From positions 62,001-126,000 of the forward strand of contig NC_035171.2 in the NCBI RefSeq assembly GCF_001659605.2: 64,000 bases of DNA, in the 5' to 3' direction. The notes below the pieces were generated by a model. It had not been told where the DNA came from. It searched no databases and worked only from the letters and a program-made list of their open reading frames with translations. This stretch comes from Manihot esculenta. Taxonomy: Eukaryota; Streptophyta; Magnoliopsida; Malpighiales; Euphorbiaceae. The position numbers and the translations under genes are program-made. This document shows, piece after piece, positions 34,116-47,600 of this stretch. Positions within the stretch are counted from its first letter, which is position 1; each line of letters starts with the position of its first letter.

Positions 34116-35400
34116 GTTCCTAAAATATAAGGGGTCTTAATGACCCCAGAAAGCAGTCAGAGGTTCACTCTCTAATTGTGAGGTCTAATTGTGAGGTGTC
34201 GGTTAAAGGTAGTAGTAATTTTGAAGACAAGAGTTAGGGAGTATAATAAAGAAAATGTTCAAAAAGGCTTGAGGCTGTGTGGATGGGATGTGGTCTGTAA
34301 TTACCAAAATGCATATTTAGGTTGGATTTGGGTTTGTTTTGATATGCATTGGGTAAAGCTGCATGTAATTATGGCTACTGATCAGCTGATTCTCTCTCAT
34401 GTTGAGGTGGAAGGTAAAAGGTTTATTTGGACAGTCGTGTATGCAAATAACACTAGTATGGAGAGGAGAAGTTTGTGGGAAAGGATTGAGCATATTTCAA
34501 GTAGTACGGAAGGAGTATGGCTAGTGCAAGGAGATTTTAATACTACCCTTGTTGCAAATGAGAGGTTGGGAGGATAGAAAACTATGAATCTATATGATAA
34601 TTTCAAAGACTATATTGATAATGCGGGGTTGGTAGAGGTACACACGAAAGGATTGTAACAGTCAGCTACCTGCTTCCGCTGCGGAATCCGTCGGGAGATT
34701 ATAGAAAATCAAAATTGTATATAATAGCTAGCATGAAACTACTAAATAACTTGGGTTAACCATTTTGGGCCAAGTGGAAAGTGAGTCTAAAAGTTATTTA
34801 GGTCAGTTTGGGCCGGACTGTTTCAATTGGTATCAGAGCCACCCTGGGTCAGACAAATTGTGCAAAGCTAGTGGGCCTGCGAGGAAAGGGCTATCTAGAG
34901 AGACGAGGTGGAGCCGCTTGAGGTACTAGCGAACCACAATACCCGAGGGTCTAGTTCTGGTTTAGCAATTATATCCGATTCAGTTGCGACGAAGACATCG
35001 CAAAATTTAGCGGGACCGAATGTAATGGTCAGCTGCCTGCTTCCGCTGCGGAAGCCGTCCTACATTGGGAGATTATAGAAAATCGGAATTGTATATAATA
35101 GCTAGCACGAAACTACTAAATAACTTGGGTTAACTATTTTGGGCCAAGTGAAAAGTGGGTTTAAAAGTTATTTGGATTAGTTTGGGCCGGGCTGTTTCAA
35201 GGATGCTCTTTTACATGGACAAAAAATCAAGCTAGGGAGAATAGAATCTGGCGGAGGCTTGATAGATGTCTGGGTAATGTCTACTGGATGGATGAAATAA
35301 TAATTGTTGAATATGAAGCTATGCCTCTAGGTGTTTCAAACCATTCACCTTTGATTATCAGATTTATGAGTGTTGTTAATAGGAGAAATGTCCCATTCTG
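34116..35400 (+). pseudogene. LINE ORF2 endonuclease domain, split by a TRIM
   Basis: The frame at 34191-34577 includes LVQGDFNTTL, the GDFN block of APE-type endonucleases, and VEVEGKRFIWTVVYAN. After the TRIM (34654-35199) the frame resumes with CSFTWTKNQ and reads on to GVSNHSPLII. The catalytic SDH motif is SNH here, consistent with a G-to-A change of the Asp codon. The enzyme would nick target DNA. Stops and the lost Asp indicate inactivity. Confidence 0.75.
34654..35199 (+). mobile_element. TRIM (miniature LTR retrotransposon) inside the LINE
   Basis: The 546-bp element has LTRs at 34654-34825 (172 bp) and 35021-35199 (179 bp) and a primer-binding site TTGGTATCAGAGCC at 34827. A short purine-rich tract GCGGGACCGAA lies before the 3' LTR, and a perfect AGGAT duplication flanks the element (34649-34653 and 35200-35204). 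The LTRs differ by an indel of about 7-8 bp near CCGTC(CTACATTG)GG and several substitutions, so the copy is not new. There is no coding capacity, as expected of terminal-repeat retrotransposons in miniature. Both LTRs begin with a hairpin-forming segment, GCTTCCGCTGCGGAAGC in the 3' copy. No 5S rRNA promoter is seen, so it is not a Cassandra. Confidence 0.93.
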
Positions 35401-36134
35401 ATTTTTTAATATGTGGGTGTCACATCCTTAAGTATGAGGAGATTGTGAGAAAAGTTTGGCAAGAGGGAAAATGCTATGTTTAACCTCTGGTATAAGCTAA
35501 AGGAGCTCAAAAGAGAATTGAGAAAGTTGAATAGAAGAGAATTTTCTCATATATTAGGGAGGGTTGATAGTTATAGGCAGGTATTAGAGCAGCTACAAGA
35601 AAGGTTACAGAGTGATTTGATGAACCTGTACTTTTGGATGAGGAGAAGGCTGTGATAAATTTTTTTAGAAATTTGTTAAAATAGGAGGAGAAGTTTTACA
35701 AGCAAAGGTCACGGCTCATCTAGGTCCAATCAGGAGATTTCAATACCAAATTTTTTCATAATTTAATGAAAATCAGGCGGGTAAGAAATTCAATTCCTAA
35801 TTTAGTAGTTGAAAATGGTGATGTTATTGAAGACCAAATGCCATTAAACAAGCAATGGTGGGTTATTATCAAGGTATTATGGGAGTTGAAGTGTCATTAG
35901 GTGCCATGCAAATGCAAGAGTTATCACTGCGGGTCTGGTGGTTTAGGAGAATGAAGCTTTGGTATTGTGTGAGGAAGTGTAGGAGAAGGAAATCAAGATG
36001 GCTTTATGGTCTATTGGGAATGATAAGGCGTCAGGCATTGATGGTACAATAGCTACTTCTTAAAGAAGGCTTGGGGGGCTATAGGAAGAGACATTGTGAA
36101 TGTGGTTAGAGAATTCTTTTAGACTTGTAAGATA

Positions 36135-37145
36135 TTGAAGAAATTTAATATAACTACTCTAACCATAATCCCTAAGACGGAACATCCTAATAGCCTTAGG
36201 GATTATAGACCCATTGCTTGTTGTACAGTCATCTATAAAGTTATTAGCAAAGTGCTTGCCGGAAGACTAGGGAACATTTTGGGTAGAATTATTAATCTCA
36301 ATCAGTCTGCTTTTGTCATAGGAAGGAAAATTATTGACAATGTGTTGATTGCACATGAGATTATTAGGAATTATCATAGGGAAAATGGTCCTCCTACATG
36401 TGCATTAAAGGTAGATTGCTATGTAGTATTTGTCCAGGTATTTGGTAGTGAACCGCCCCTTGTCTTTTAAGTTTCACAAGAACTGTAAATGTGTGAATTT
36501 GAATCACCTATGCTTTGCGGATAATTTATTTTTGTTCAGTTATGGTGATGTGAAATTTGTGAGATTTTTTACTGGTGCACTACAATACTTCCAGAATGTA
36601 CAAGGTTTACAGATTAATAAGGATAAAAGCTTTATTTTCTTTGCTAATATTGATAAGGAGGTTAAAGTTCAAATTTTACAAGCGTTAAGTTGCAATCTGC
36701 CTATGAAATATTTGGGATTGCCTCTTGTGTCTACTGCCATAAAAAAAGTGCATTGCCAGAAGTTAGCGGATAGAATAGTTGCAAAAATGCAGTGTTGGTA
36801 TACAAAGCATCTATCGTATGTAGGGAGGGCTCAATTAATTAATGTTGTATTGAGAAGTATGTCTGTTTATTAGTGCAATGTGTTCATTTTACCCAAATTA
36901 GTTGTTAAAGAAATTGATAAGAGATGTAAGGTGTTCTTGTGGTCGGAAACAACTGAAGAGAAAAAGGGAGGGGTGGTTGCTTGGAAGAAGATTTGTAAAC
37001 CTAAAAATGAGGGTGGTTTAGGAATAAAAGAGCTTGAAACATGAAATAAAGCGGCGGTAGGGAAACTCATTTGGGAATTGATAACTTCTGAGAGTTCCTT
37101 GTGGGCTATATGGGTTAATAGGAATAAATTGAAGCACTTGAGTTT
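36135..37145 (+). pseudogene. LINE ORF2 reverse transcriptase, internally deleted
   Basis: The first part (36135-36420) shows RDYRPIACCTVIYKVISKVL and NQSAFVIGRKIIDNVLIAHE, the fingers region of L1 RT, and stops at LKVD. The palm segment that should follow is missing. The next frame (36430-36873) starts near the later palm with LNHLCFADNLFLF. The catalytic FADD is FADN. LPMKYLGLPL follows, then tail sequence to about 37145 in changing frames. It would copy LINE RNA at the nick; the deletion and the lost Asp make it dead. Confidence 0.8.
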
Positions 37146-38145
37146 TTGAAGGGATTACTAAACCGTTGGATGTAAACTGGGCCTAGAGACATACTATGAA
37201 GATTAATAGTGTTTTCAAGTAGTTTTATAATTACAAATTGACAAACTGGGCAGGGGGTGACATATCCCTCTAGTTTGACCCTTGATTGAATGGTACTAGT
37301 ATTTCTGATAAATTTCTTGACTTCAATTTTGAAAATACACATGCGCCTAAATATGAGAAGGTAAATGACTTATGGAGGCAAGAAAATTGGAGGCTACTGG
37401 ACCCTAGTGATATAGGTACTGTGGCAGCTTGGGAGGAGGTGAGGAATTACGGGGTGGCTGATAACCAAGATGATGTCATTTTATGGTAGTTAACTCCCTC
37501 AGGTAAGTTCTCTATTGCTACTGCTTGGAAGGCAATAAGAGAATCCAATAATAAAGTGAGCTGATGCCAATTAATTTGGGACAAGTTTGTTGTTCTAGAC
37601 ATAATTTTATTACTTGGTTAGCATTGATGAATAGGTTAGCTGTTAAAACTAGATTGGTGAGATGGGGAGTTATTAATAACTCTATTTGCTGATTATGCTT
37701 AAGTGGTGTTGAAACGGTTGAATATATTTTCTTCTTTCTCTAAGAAGATGTGGACCATTATTTTGCGAAAATGTAATATGAACAGGTTTATTATGAGATA
37801 GAGAAGGGAGGTAAGTTGGTTTGTGAGGAGAATTAGAGGGAGGAGTGGGTTGGCCGCCTATAGGAGAATGGCTTTCAATGCGGCAATTTAATTTATTTGG
37901 ATGGAGAGGAATGCTACTATTTTCAAGTAACAATCTCTTTATGTAACTAGAGTTTTGCAGAAGATTTTTTTCATTGTTAAACTGAAATCAGGTGAATTTT
38001 ACAAGTCTATAGATTGGCAAAAGTGGAAGAGAATTGAATTTTATCTAGAATGTCGAATGTGTATAGTGTTATGTGGTTCTATTTTTCTATTTAATGGTAA
38101 TTTGTTACTTTGGTTTGCAATAAAATACTGCTTATTAAAAAAAGT
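37146..38145 (+). pseudogene. LINE ORF2 C-terminal region (zinc-binding RT tail), broken
   Basis: Scattered frames at 37286-37489 and 37490-37930 resemble the C-terminal zf-RVT region of plant L1 elements (SGKFSIATAWKAIRES, then a decayed C--C segment near 37690). Stops are frequent. The 3' end has AATAAAATAC and an A-rich tail. It is identified mainly by position. Confidence 0.5.
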
Positions 38146-39402
<1,257 letters not shown>

Positions 39403-39464
39403 AAGAACACACCAATCACATTTTGAGTTTTGTTCTATGGATTATGATTAGATACTAATAATTT

Positions 39465-39990
39465 GGTGTTGGGGTTAAGGGTTGATGTTAGGGGTTAAGT
39501 TAGGGATTAGGGACTGAGGCGAGCGGTTATCAGATTGGGGTTTAGAGTTAGGGTTTAAGTTATAAGGTTATGGTTAACCATTAGTTCTTATTGGTTAGGA
39601 ATTTTTTAATTTAGATTAAAGATTAGGGATTAAGGTTTAGATTTAGGGATTTAATATTAAAATTTAAATTTATGATTACATTTTGAGATTAAAGGTTAGG
39701 AGTTTGGTTTTATAGTTTAGGGGTTATGTGCTAGAGTTAGGGTATAGCATTTGGGGTTAAGCATTAAAAATTATGTGTGAGATATTAATGTTGTAGTGTA
39801 AGGATTTAGGATTAATGTTAGTTTTATTGATTATATTTAGAATTAAACCCTAAATTCTGAACTCTCAATCCTTAACTCTAAACCCTTGAATTCTAAATGC
39901 TAAACTCTAACTAATAATTTGGTGTTTAAAAGTTAAGTGCTAATAATTTAGTGTTAGATTTAGGGGTTAGTGTTAGTGGTTCTAATGAGT
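39465..39990. repeat. Degenerate telomere-like repeat region
   Basis: The region is dominated by variants of TTTAGGG on the plus strand (GGGTTAAGGG, TTAGGGATTAGGG, TTAGAGTTAGGGTTTAAG) from 39465 to about 39760. It switches to CCCTAAA-type words (AAACCCTAAATTCTG, CTCTAAACCCTTGAA) at about 39842-39910, then has a few further TTAGG-type words. No clean array remains. It could be an old interstitial telomeric insertion or simple-sequence expansion. Confidence 0.5.
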
Positions 39991-40080
39991 GTCAATTCTT
40001 AGGGTTGGGGTTTGACTGGTCCAATTCTTACCTTTAATGTGATGATACTGTTGTTTGAACCATGCATCTCTCTCTGTGAA

Positions 40081-40130
40081 CGAATTGGAATTATACCAAC
40101 TAGTTCTGATAATTCACCAGTATGGACTGA
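40081..40130 (+). pseudogene. Inverted fragment of LCBK1 exon 5
   Basis: About 45 of 50 bases match exon 5 of the LCBK1 gene at 46968-46822 in sense direction: AATTGGAATTATACCA, GTTCTGATAATTCAC and TGGACTG are shared blocks. The translated scrap IGIIPTSSDNSPVWT parallels IGIIPAGSDNSLVWT in the gene. It lies on the opposite strand to the gene and about 1.5 kb beyond its stop codon. Neighbouring exon-5 sequence is not recognisable. It is a duplicated gene fragment without coding potential. Confidence 0.75.
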
Positions 40131-40239
40131 TGGGATATTGTTTAGTTTGCCTCTTGGCATGGACAATAGACGGAATGACGGGGATGATGAAACTCCAAAC
40201 TTTTTTTCTAAGTTTCTAAATTAGGAAAAAAATTACTTC

Positions 40240-41280
40240 ATATAAAATAAAGTGAAAAGTCTTTTTGGTATTTATAAAATTCAAAGTTGATCAATTATTT
40301 TTTAACCAAATAGGCCCCTTTTTATTTTTTTAAAAAAAAAACATCAAATAGACACATTCCTTGTAAAATTAAATAAACAAGCCCATATCACCTCACGTGA
40401 ACAGACAAACTTGTCCATTTACCGTTTGTTTCTCATTCTCTCATGGTCATTTTGCCATCACACAAAATCTTTTGATGTTATTATTTTACTTTTGACAGCC
40501 TAAAATAAGCTTTTCTTTTTGTTAAAAAAAAAAAATCAGCTTTGAACTCAATTAGCGGTCTGGTGTGAAATCTCGTTACAAAAGACGTTTTACATGAAAT
40601 TAGACTAACAAGATTTTAATGTTAATCATGTAAAAAGGTCTATTTTTAACACGCTGTCACATTCGCATCAGCAAATTGCCGCCCGCTACTTATCTCTAAC
40701 GGATAGATGAGCAATCCTAGAAGGCTAAATTGATCATGTTTTTCGGGGATGCATTAGCAGCACCAAGCCCTGTCGGTGCAGTTTATTTAGTGGTTTGCTC
40801 AGAAAATTCTTAGAATTTTCAAAGATTTTAAGATTAAGGGTTAAAAAATTTTTTATAATAAATATTTTTTATATTTTCCAGTATCTAAAACACTCATAGA
40901 ATTTAGTCAAAAAAAATATTTTTGAATTAAAAAAATAAATTATTTAAAAAATTAACTCCCTTTAAAAATTATTTCCAGAGTTTTTTAAATTTTTTATATA
41001 TAATTTATTAATAAATTTTATTTTTTAAATTAAAATTAAATAATAAAAAAATAAATTATCTTATTAAAAATCATTTTCCACTGAAAATATTTTTTAATAT
41101 AAATTTTTTCTACAAATAAATAAAGTTTAAAAATCTAAATAAAATTTATATTGATTAGTGAGTTTCTTCTTCGTTTTGCTTTTATTTTTTTTAACTTCCA
41201 TAGACATTAAATATTTTAAAAATATATATATATATATATGTGTGTGTACCAGGTGAACAAAACCACCAGGGTGCTTTACA
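40240..41280. other. AT-rich intergenic DNA
   Basis: No gene was seen. Long A and T runs and AT-rich words dominate, and a (TA)n(TG)n microsatellite lies near 41220-41250. The 3' end of the LCBK1 transcript probably lies between about 41280 and 41629. Confidence 0.5.
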
Positions 41281-41628
41281 GTATTAACATTACAACTAAT
41301 CGATCAATCTGATGATATAAGAAATGAAAACAGAACTACAAAACACAATTTCGAAATACATTGAACAGCTCATGGCAGCAAAAATAAGAGGGGGTTACAC
41401 AATGGAACAAAGCAGGAGAAAGCACAATAAACAACAGGCACCTGATACATGACCTCAGAAAACATTTACAAGGGCCTCACATATGCAATGGCACTATTGT
41501 GAAGGACTAAAAAAAAGCAGTATTTTCTTGCTGGCTTAAAACATTCTCTTCATATATCAATCACTATTGGGAAACATCGAAACAATCTTGGAACCTTGCA
41601 ACAAGTTCAAAAGGTGGCTCAAGGTTTG

Positions 41629-44600
41629 TTATATGTGATTGCTTGGGGAGCGACCAATGAGTCTGCATTGTTCTGGTAGCAAATAGGAAATTACTTGCCC
41701 ATTAAGCGGAAAAAGCTCACCATCAATTCCGCAACCATTGTGGGTGTGCTTCCCAGCCTTTATCTTCACAGATTTCACCTGCAGAAGCTTGGTTAGATGG
41801 TCTCAGCACAATCAATTTTACCATTCAAGACTATGCTGCCACTAAGAGGAACAAGAAAAACCAACACGACCAATTGCATTTTCATCAATTCGTACATCAA
41901 TTAATAATTGTAAGCAAGGGTAACCTTTCCATCCAAAAACAAAAAGCAGAAGATGATAATTCAGCATCCCCATGCACACGTGCATAAGATCACTGCACAG
42001 ATACCCAAAAACAAAAACCACAAATATCTCCTTCTCCCTCTCTTTCCTGTCTTATCTTTTTATCTTTTTCAGTTTCATTCTCAATGACTTAGATTTGAAC
42101 AACTTTCAGTTGTGGCATCATTTTCAGATCTCAAATAACCTGCCAAAGTAGAAATGCACCAAAAACACCCGACAACTCCATGATACATATGTTTCCAGTG
42201 TCAAGTCCAACTCAAATTTGGGAAATGGCTATATTGCTTTTAGTTTAATTTTATTGAAGTAATTCCAGACACAATATGGAGTTGGATTTAAAATAAACCT
42301 CTATTTTGAAAGTGCACAAGCATCTCTAGAGCACATGTTCATACCTTGATATATTCAACATATGGGAGTGAAAGATGCCGTCCCATCTGCAAGAGTAAGA
42401 AAAATCTCAATAGCCTTAGTCGCCCACTACCATGAACTAAGAGCATATCCATGGTGTTATCATCATGCTCAGCACTTGGTGCTACCACCTGGGAACTTTG
42501 AACAGTTCTGCAAGCATGGTTACAGATCAGGATGCCAAGAAATTGACCCTTCTTCAATTCCCATTTATCTTCAAACCTAGGTACAACTTCCTTTTTCATT
42601 CCTGCTTCTACATCATCTGATGGCCCTGGCAATTCAATAGGGTTTTCTAGATCCCAATTAGGTTCGGTGTCCCATTTTGGTTCAGCATCCCAAATTGGAC
42701 CTGGATCAGACAATGTTGAAGATATATCCTCTCTATCATTTGTCGCTGCATTTCCCCAAGAACATCGAGAGGGATCATGTGCAGATGTCAATCCAGTCCA
42801 TCCTTTGTCTGTCCTTGACTTTGACCTGGTCCTTGGCCAATTTGGAGTTGTTGACAGTGGTAACTGAGGATGAATAACTTCTGGCTCTGCCATTACGTTA
42901 CTCCTTCCAGATGACAAGCGTTTTGCTTTTGGATCTAGGCCACGAACATACTCAGATGGTTCAGTGCTAGCATGAGTGCTGCTGCAGGTTGTGTCCAACT
43001 CACCTCCAGACATTCTGCTAGGAGTCATTATTGAGTCAATACTTGATAAGCTAGAGGCTCTAGGCATGCCTTCTGTGTTTGTCCTCTTCATGACATCTGT
43101 GTATAGGTCTGACAAGTCAACTACCTCTCGCTCAGGCTGTTTTCCTTCTCGGTCTACTTTTGATGCTGGAAGATATTCCACTTCATAGCTGTATTTTGGT
43201 AAGCATAAGAACTTGAGAAATCCAGCAACAAAGTACCGAAGAGGACCAAAGCGTTTCTGATATTTCTCAGAAAGTTCCAACACTGAAGAACATAGGAAAT
43301 ACCAAAAAGATTATTAACAAATAATTTTACCATATAATCATCTCTGAAGAAACTTGAGTACATGCATCTTTCTAGAAAGAAGCTACAAACATAATTCTAG
43401 TCTTTATATGCAAAAGCAGAATATAAATTGCTCTCTAGAATTTAAATATCTAATTTCTTAGCAAGCATTTTCTTACCACTAAGATAATGGATGACACAAA
43501 CGGAACCTTCATAAAGTATTTGGTTTTTTGGTTTTCTGTGCAATTAGAGAGAATCTTTTCAATTCTTTTCTCATCAAATGTCTCATATGCGTCTCAAAAC
43601 ATCATACGTAAGGTGCATAGGATTCATATTCTTAAATTAGTGGTATTAAGGTTTCTACACGCTTCATTCAATTTCTAATGTGTTCCTTCCTCCAGTCAAT
43701 CAAAAATTCATAGAAATAAGGAAGTGAGTGTCAGAGACTTAATATACCACATGAGACCTTTTCTTAATATTTTAATTTGAATAAAAGTAACTGCTTGTCA
43801 AGTCTTTGAATACTTTCCCCATGGACTTGGATGATAATCAAGAACTTACCATCACCAACAAAACCATAATATGAAACAGTCAATCCAAAGTGAATAACAC
43901 CAGTCTGAATCCACTCAACAGCAAAGACATCTGTAGCAGTTAGACCACCCTAAAACAACAGAAATAAATCAATAAAATATAATTTCATAGGACTTTATGT
44001 ACATAACCAGAATATCGGAAATTCAAAGACAGTGAAAATATGTCTGTGCATGTGCACCAGCACAATGAAACAATTAGCAGCTTCTTAAAATATTTAAGGG
44101 CTTCTCATGCGGAGAAATTAAGTGGGTGTGCTTGACTTTGAGTAAGATGTTGTCTCCTATTTTGAAAGGGATTTCTTGTTGTCTCCAACTTTGACTCGAA
44201 TTTCTTCTCTTTCTTATTCCTATGTTATTTAGACTTAGACTTCTTATTTAAGTTTCCTACTATTTCTCAATTAGTTTTAAGATTCTTTTATTTTATTTAG
44301 GAAGTTATTTAGTAAATGCTATATTTGTTAGGATTAGTTTATTCCTATTTTAGTAGAAGTTGTCCTCCTAAATTATAGAGTTCTATTCTATCCTAATGGG
44401 AGCTAAAACTGTATACATATTATATACCCTATTATCTTATGTCACAGCAGTTCATATTTCACTTCAATAAACAGTACAGCAAAGAATTTCTTTCCACAAG
44501 TGTGTGTGGGAGTGTAACTTAACTACGCCACATCAGTTTCAGATCTAGGGAAAATTAAGTTAACACTTGTGATGGACGTTTGTTGCCTCATAGTTCAAGT

Positions 44601-47600
44601 TGGGGTTTGAAACCCCTTTCAAAATTTCCTGATACATGGTATGAGACAACGAGCTATTAGATTTTGTTTTCTTCCAATTTAAGCATACACAAATAATCAT
44701 AGCCGATTCCATTTTTCTTTCTTATTTCCATGTTTACAAATGCAAATAATTGAAGGGTTTTATGGACATTTGTTAAAATATGTAGGGAAAAAGTTGCATT
44801 ATGTGTTTGGTTGCCAAGCTAACAAAGGAAAACAAAAGAAAATAGTTCAAGTTATTTTTTAGATTTCTACTCAAATTAATATAATATTATAAAATTACAA
44901 ATGAGTTCATATATCCATAGGTTTGAATTGGGAAGTTTCTATAGTAACTTTATTTTTATATTAACAACAAAATCTGATATAATGGTGAAAGGAACAACAA
45001 ATAAAAGAAGTACATTAACAACAAAGCAACTACAGAAAACACCTTTAATTAGATTTTCCATGTAAGCATGCCACCTTAGCGTGGACACATGGCTGAAAGA
45101 GAGAAAATTGATCTGTGACTATAATTCTTCCAAATTCCAAGTAGCAAAATTTATAACAACTGCTCAGAATTTATAAAGAAGTGGCTAGAGTAGAAAACTT
45201 GCCCTCATCTTTTTTTCTTTTTCTAAATCATTCACCAATAAAAACTTTATGAATAAATGAGATACATACACCAGAAAACTAAACCTTTTAAATATCTAAA
45301 TTACAGAAATTCCTACTTATACTATTATCTATGATTTCCATCTATAGCAAATTACTGTGCAGGCCACCACCCCTTATAATTCATGCCTAGGGTTGTCAAC
45401 GGATTGGATTAATACCAAAGTAAGGCATACATTAAAAATGAGACTAATAATAAAACAGATTTAACAAATTTACTTCTTCCAGTTTATAATTTCAAAGCTC
45501 ATCAACAAATTATTACTTTAAATAATTTATTAAAAGAACTAACGAAATATGATATGTGGAGAATTCTTTCAATATATTTGACACAATTAAATATAATGAA
45601 TTATGTTATCCAATACTCATAAATAAACACAGACAAAAAAACAAAAGACGGGAATAAATTGAACAGGGATCATAAGTGCAGTAAATAGAAGTTCTAAATT
45701 TATTAATTCTTATTTTCAATAGGATCAGTACAATCCATATCCGATTTGTTGATAGATTCATTAGAAACAGATCAATTTTGAACCAAAATCCAGTCCAGCA
45801 ACAGCCCTATTTCTACTCCCCAATTACCAAACCACCCACAAAAGAATAAGTAAATAAGTGTAGGGACTCAACAATTCACAAAGGTTCTGAATCATCACTT
45901 CATCATGTAAATAGCAACTTGTCTCCAAAATTGGTTCACACTGTCCACAGTACCACAGTACTACAATCAATGTTACTTGGATGCGGATACATGTGTCAGA
46001 AATGGGTGCATATCCCTAAGTTTGACTTCTCAACCATCTAAATAGAAAATAAAGGGATATAGATTTAAGTTTAGACACGAGTGCTTGGATACGTTATGTT
46101 ATATAAACAAACTAGAATAGAAAAATATAAACTTATACAATAATAATTATAGTTTAAATAGATAATCAAATACAACTAAATACATTACCCAAAATACAAC
46201 CAAATAATTATTTTTATCTAAATACATGTTCTTTATCTTGAGAGAATGCTAAATATGCATGAATATGTCAAGTGTTGGAGTGCATGAATATGTGTGGAGC
46301 ACATATTTCATACTGTATCCCATGAAATGTCATGTCGACACTGGTATGGCATGGAAAAATGAAAAGTTGAAGTATTAAAGACTACATAAAATAAACAATG
46401 AAATAGAAGTTGAAGTTTCTGTAGTCAAATGCATAAATGTGTGGAAGAGAGTTTAAGTGCAGAAACAAAGTAAATCAACAATTGAAATCTGTTTTAATCC
46501 TGAGTGTAGCTATCTAGCAATAGGGACCACAAATGACTATTCTTTCTGCCTACTCCCTCCCCCCCCCCCCCCCACAACAACCCCCTTTTTTCCAGAATCA
46601 AAATTCACTCCCCCATAAAATTAATCTCACAAAACTCGAGCAGTGAGATATTATTATAAATCAAAATATTTGAATAATGACAAAAACTTCAGGGAATTAG
46701 AAAATATTTAGGATGATATTCAAATTAACATGCCAAAAACTATCCTATGCACACAATTTTAAACAAAAACTATAAATACTAAATTGGTAATGAAAATTTA
46801 CTGCAATAAGTAGTTAAATACCTTCACAATAGCAATAGCAGCAGAAACTGGATCTCTAACTCCCAAAACAGTCCAAACTAGTGAATTATCAGAACCAGCT
46901 GGTATAATTCCAATTGGTATTGAAATCCCCTCTTTCTGATTATCCCTACTAAGTAGACCATTCAAAACCTGCAAAATAGCTCATAATTTCTTCCAACATG
47001 ATCAGATGTCTAAAATGATCTGCGTACATCTACCACGACCTATACACACATAATACACACACACACACACACACACACACAGATTCAACGTTCAAACAAT
47101 GGTATCATCACATTGAAGGTGGGAATTGGATCAATCAAACTATACTTGACTACTCACATGGTGCAAACATGAATTTTCCTTAAAATGTTAGCATACAATT
47201 AGTTGGAACCACAGTTAGTTACCAGATTCGCTACAACCCCCTGGGTTCTGCGATCTGATTTGTCCATCCCAATTCGAGGGATCTTTCTGGATCGCCAAAA
47301 TGAACGAACCAATAAATCAGCAAAAATTACAGCAATAGATGGCAAGGATTCAGGGATAAGGAGAAGTAGTCAAGAAGAAAATGAAGAAGCAACAGTAAAA
47401 ACAACTTCAAAATCGAGAAAAGTTAAGCAGACAAAATGGACCTGTGTTCTACTATTTAGTCTTTCTGGATGATGGTTAGGCAAGATGATATTTAATTATT
47501 TGTCTAGTAAGTGTACCTTGTTGCTTCTTTTTAATTTCTATTTTTAACTCTTCAAAATTACTCTATTGAATTATTTTAACTTCTTTAAGGATAGCTAATT

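Larger units (their letters stand above)
32573..38145 (+). mobile_element. L1-type LINE, degenerate
   Basis: The element has an ORF1 remnant, an endonuclease, a reverse transcriptase and a zinc-finger-like tail in the usual L1 order. It ends near 38120-38145 with TTTGCAATAAAATACTGCTT followed by an A-rich stretch. The left border is set only by where the C gag copy stops. No target duplication is found, so the 5' end may be truncated. A direct repeat of TTGAGGAGGAGGAATTGTCA (32572 and 32625, 53 bp apart) lies at the left end. A TRIM at 34654-35199 interrupts it. It is unable to move itself. Confidence 0.85.

Noticed and set aside
34654..34825. TRIM LTR as a Cassandra element with an internal 5S rRNA promoter
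   Set aside because: No 5S A box, intermediate element or C box sequence is recognisable.
42362..42877. Plus-strand ORFs across LCBK1 exon 7
   Set aside because: They are shadows of the intact minus-strand exon and have no independent support.
44100..44570. Complete LTR inside LCBK1 intron 5
   Set aside because: There are LTR-like phrases, but no TG...CA borders or target duplication could be set, so it is mentioned only in the intron entry.
46559..46573. Long C tract as a special structure (i-motif or quadruplex) site in an LCBK1 intron
   Set aside because: It is one homopolymer run next to low-complexity DNA, prone to sequencing error, with no conserved context.
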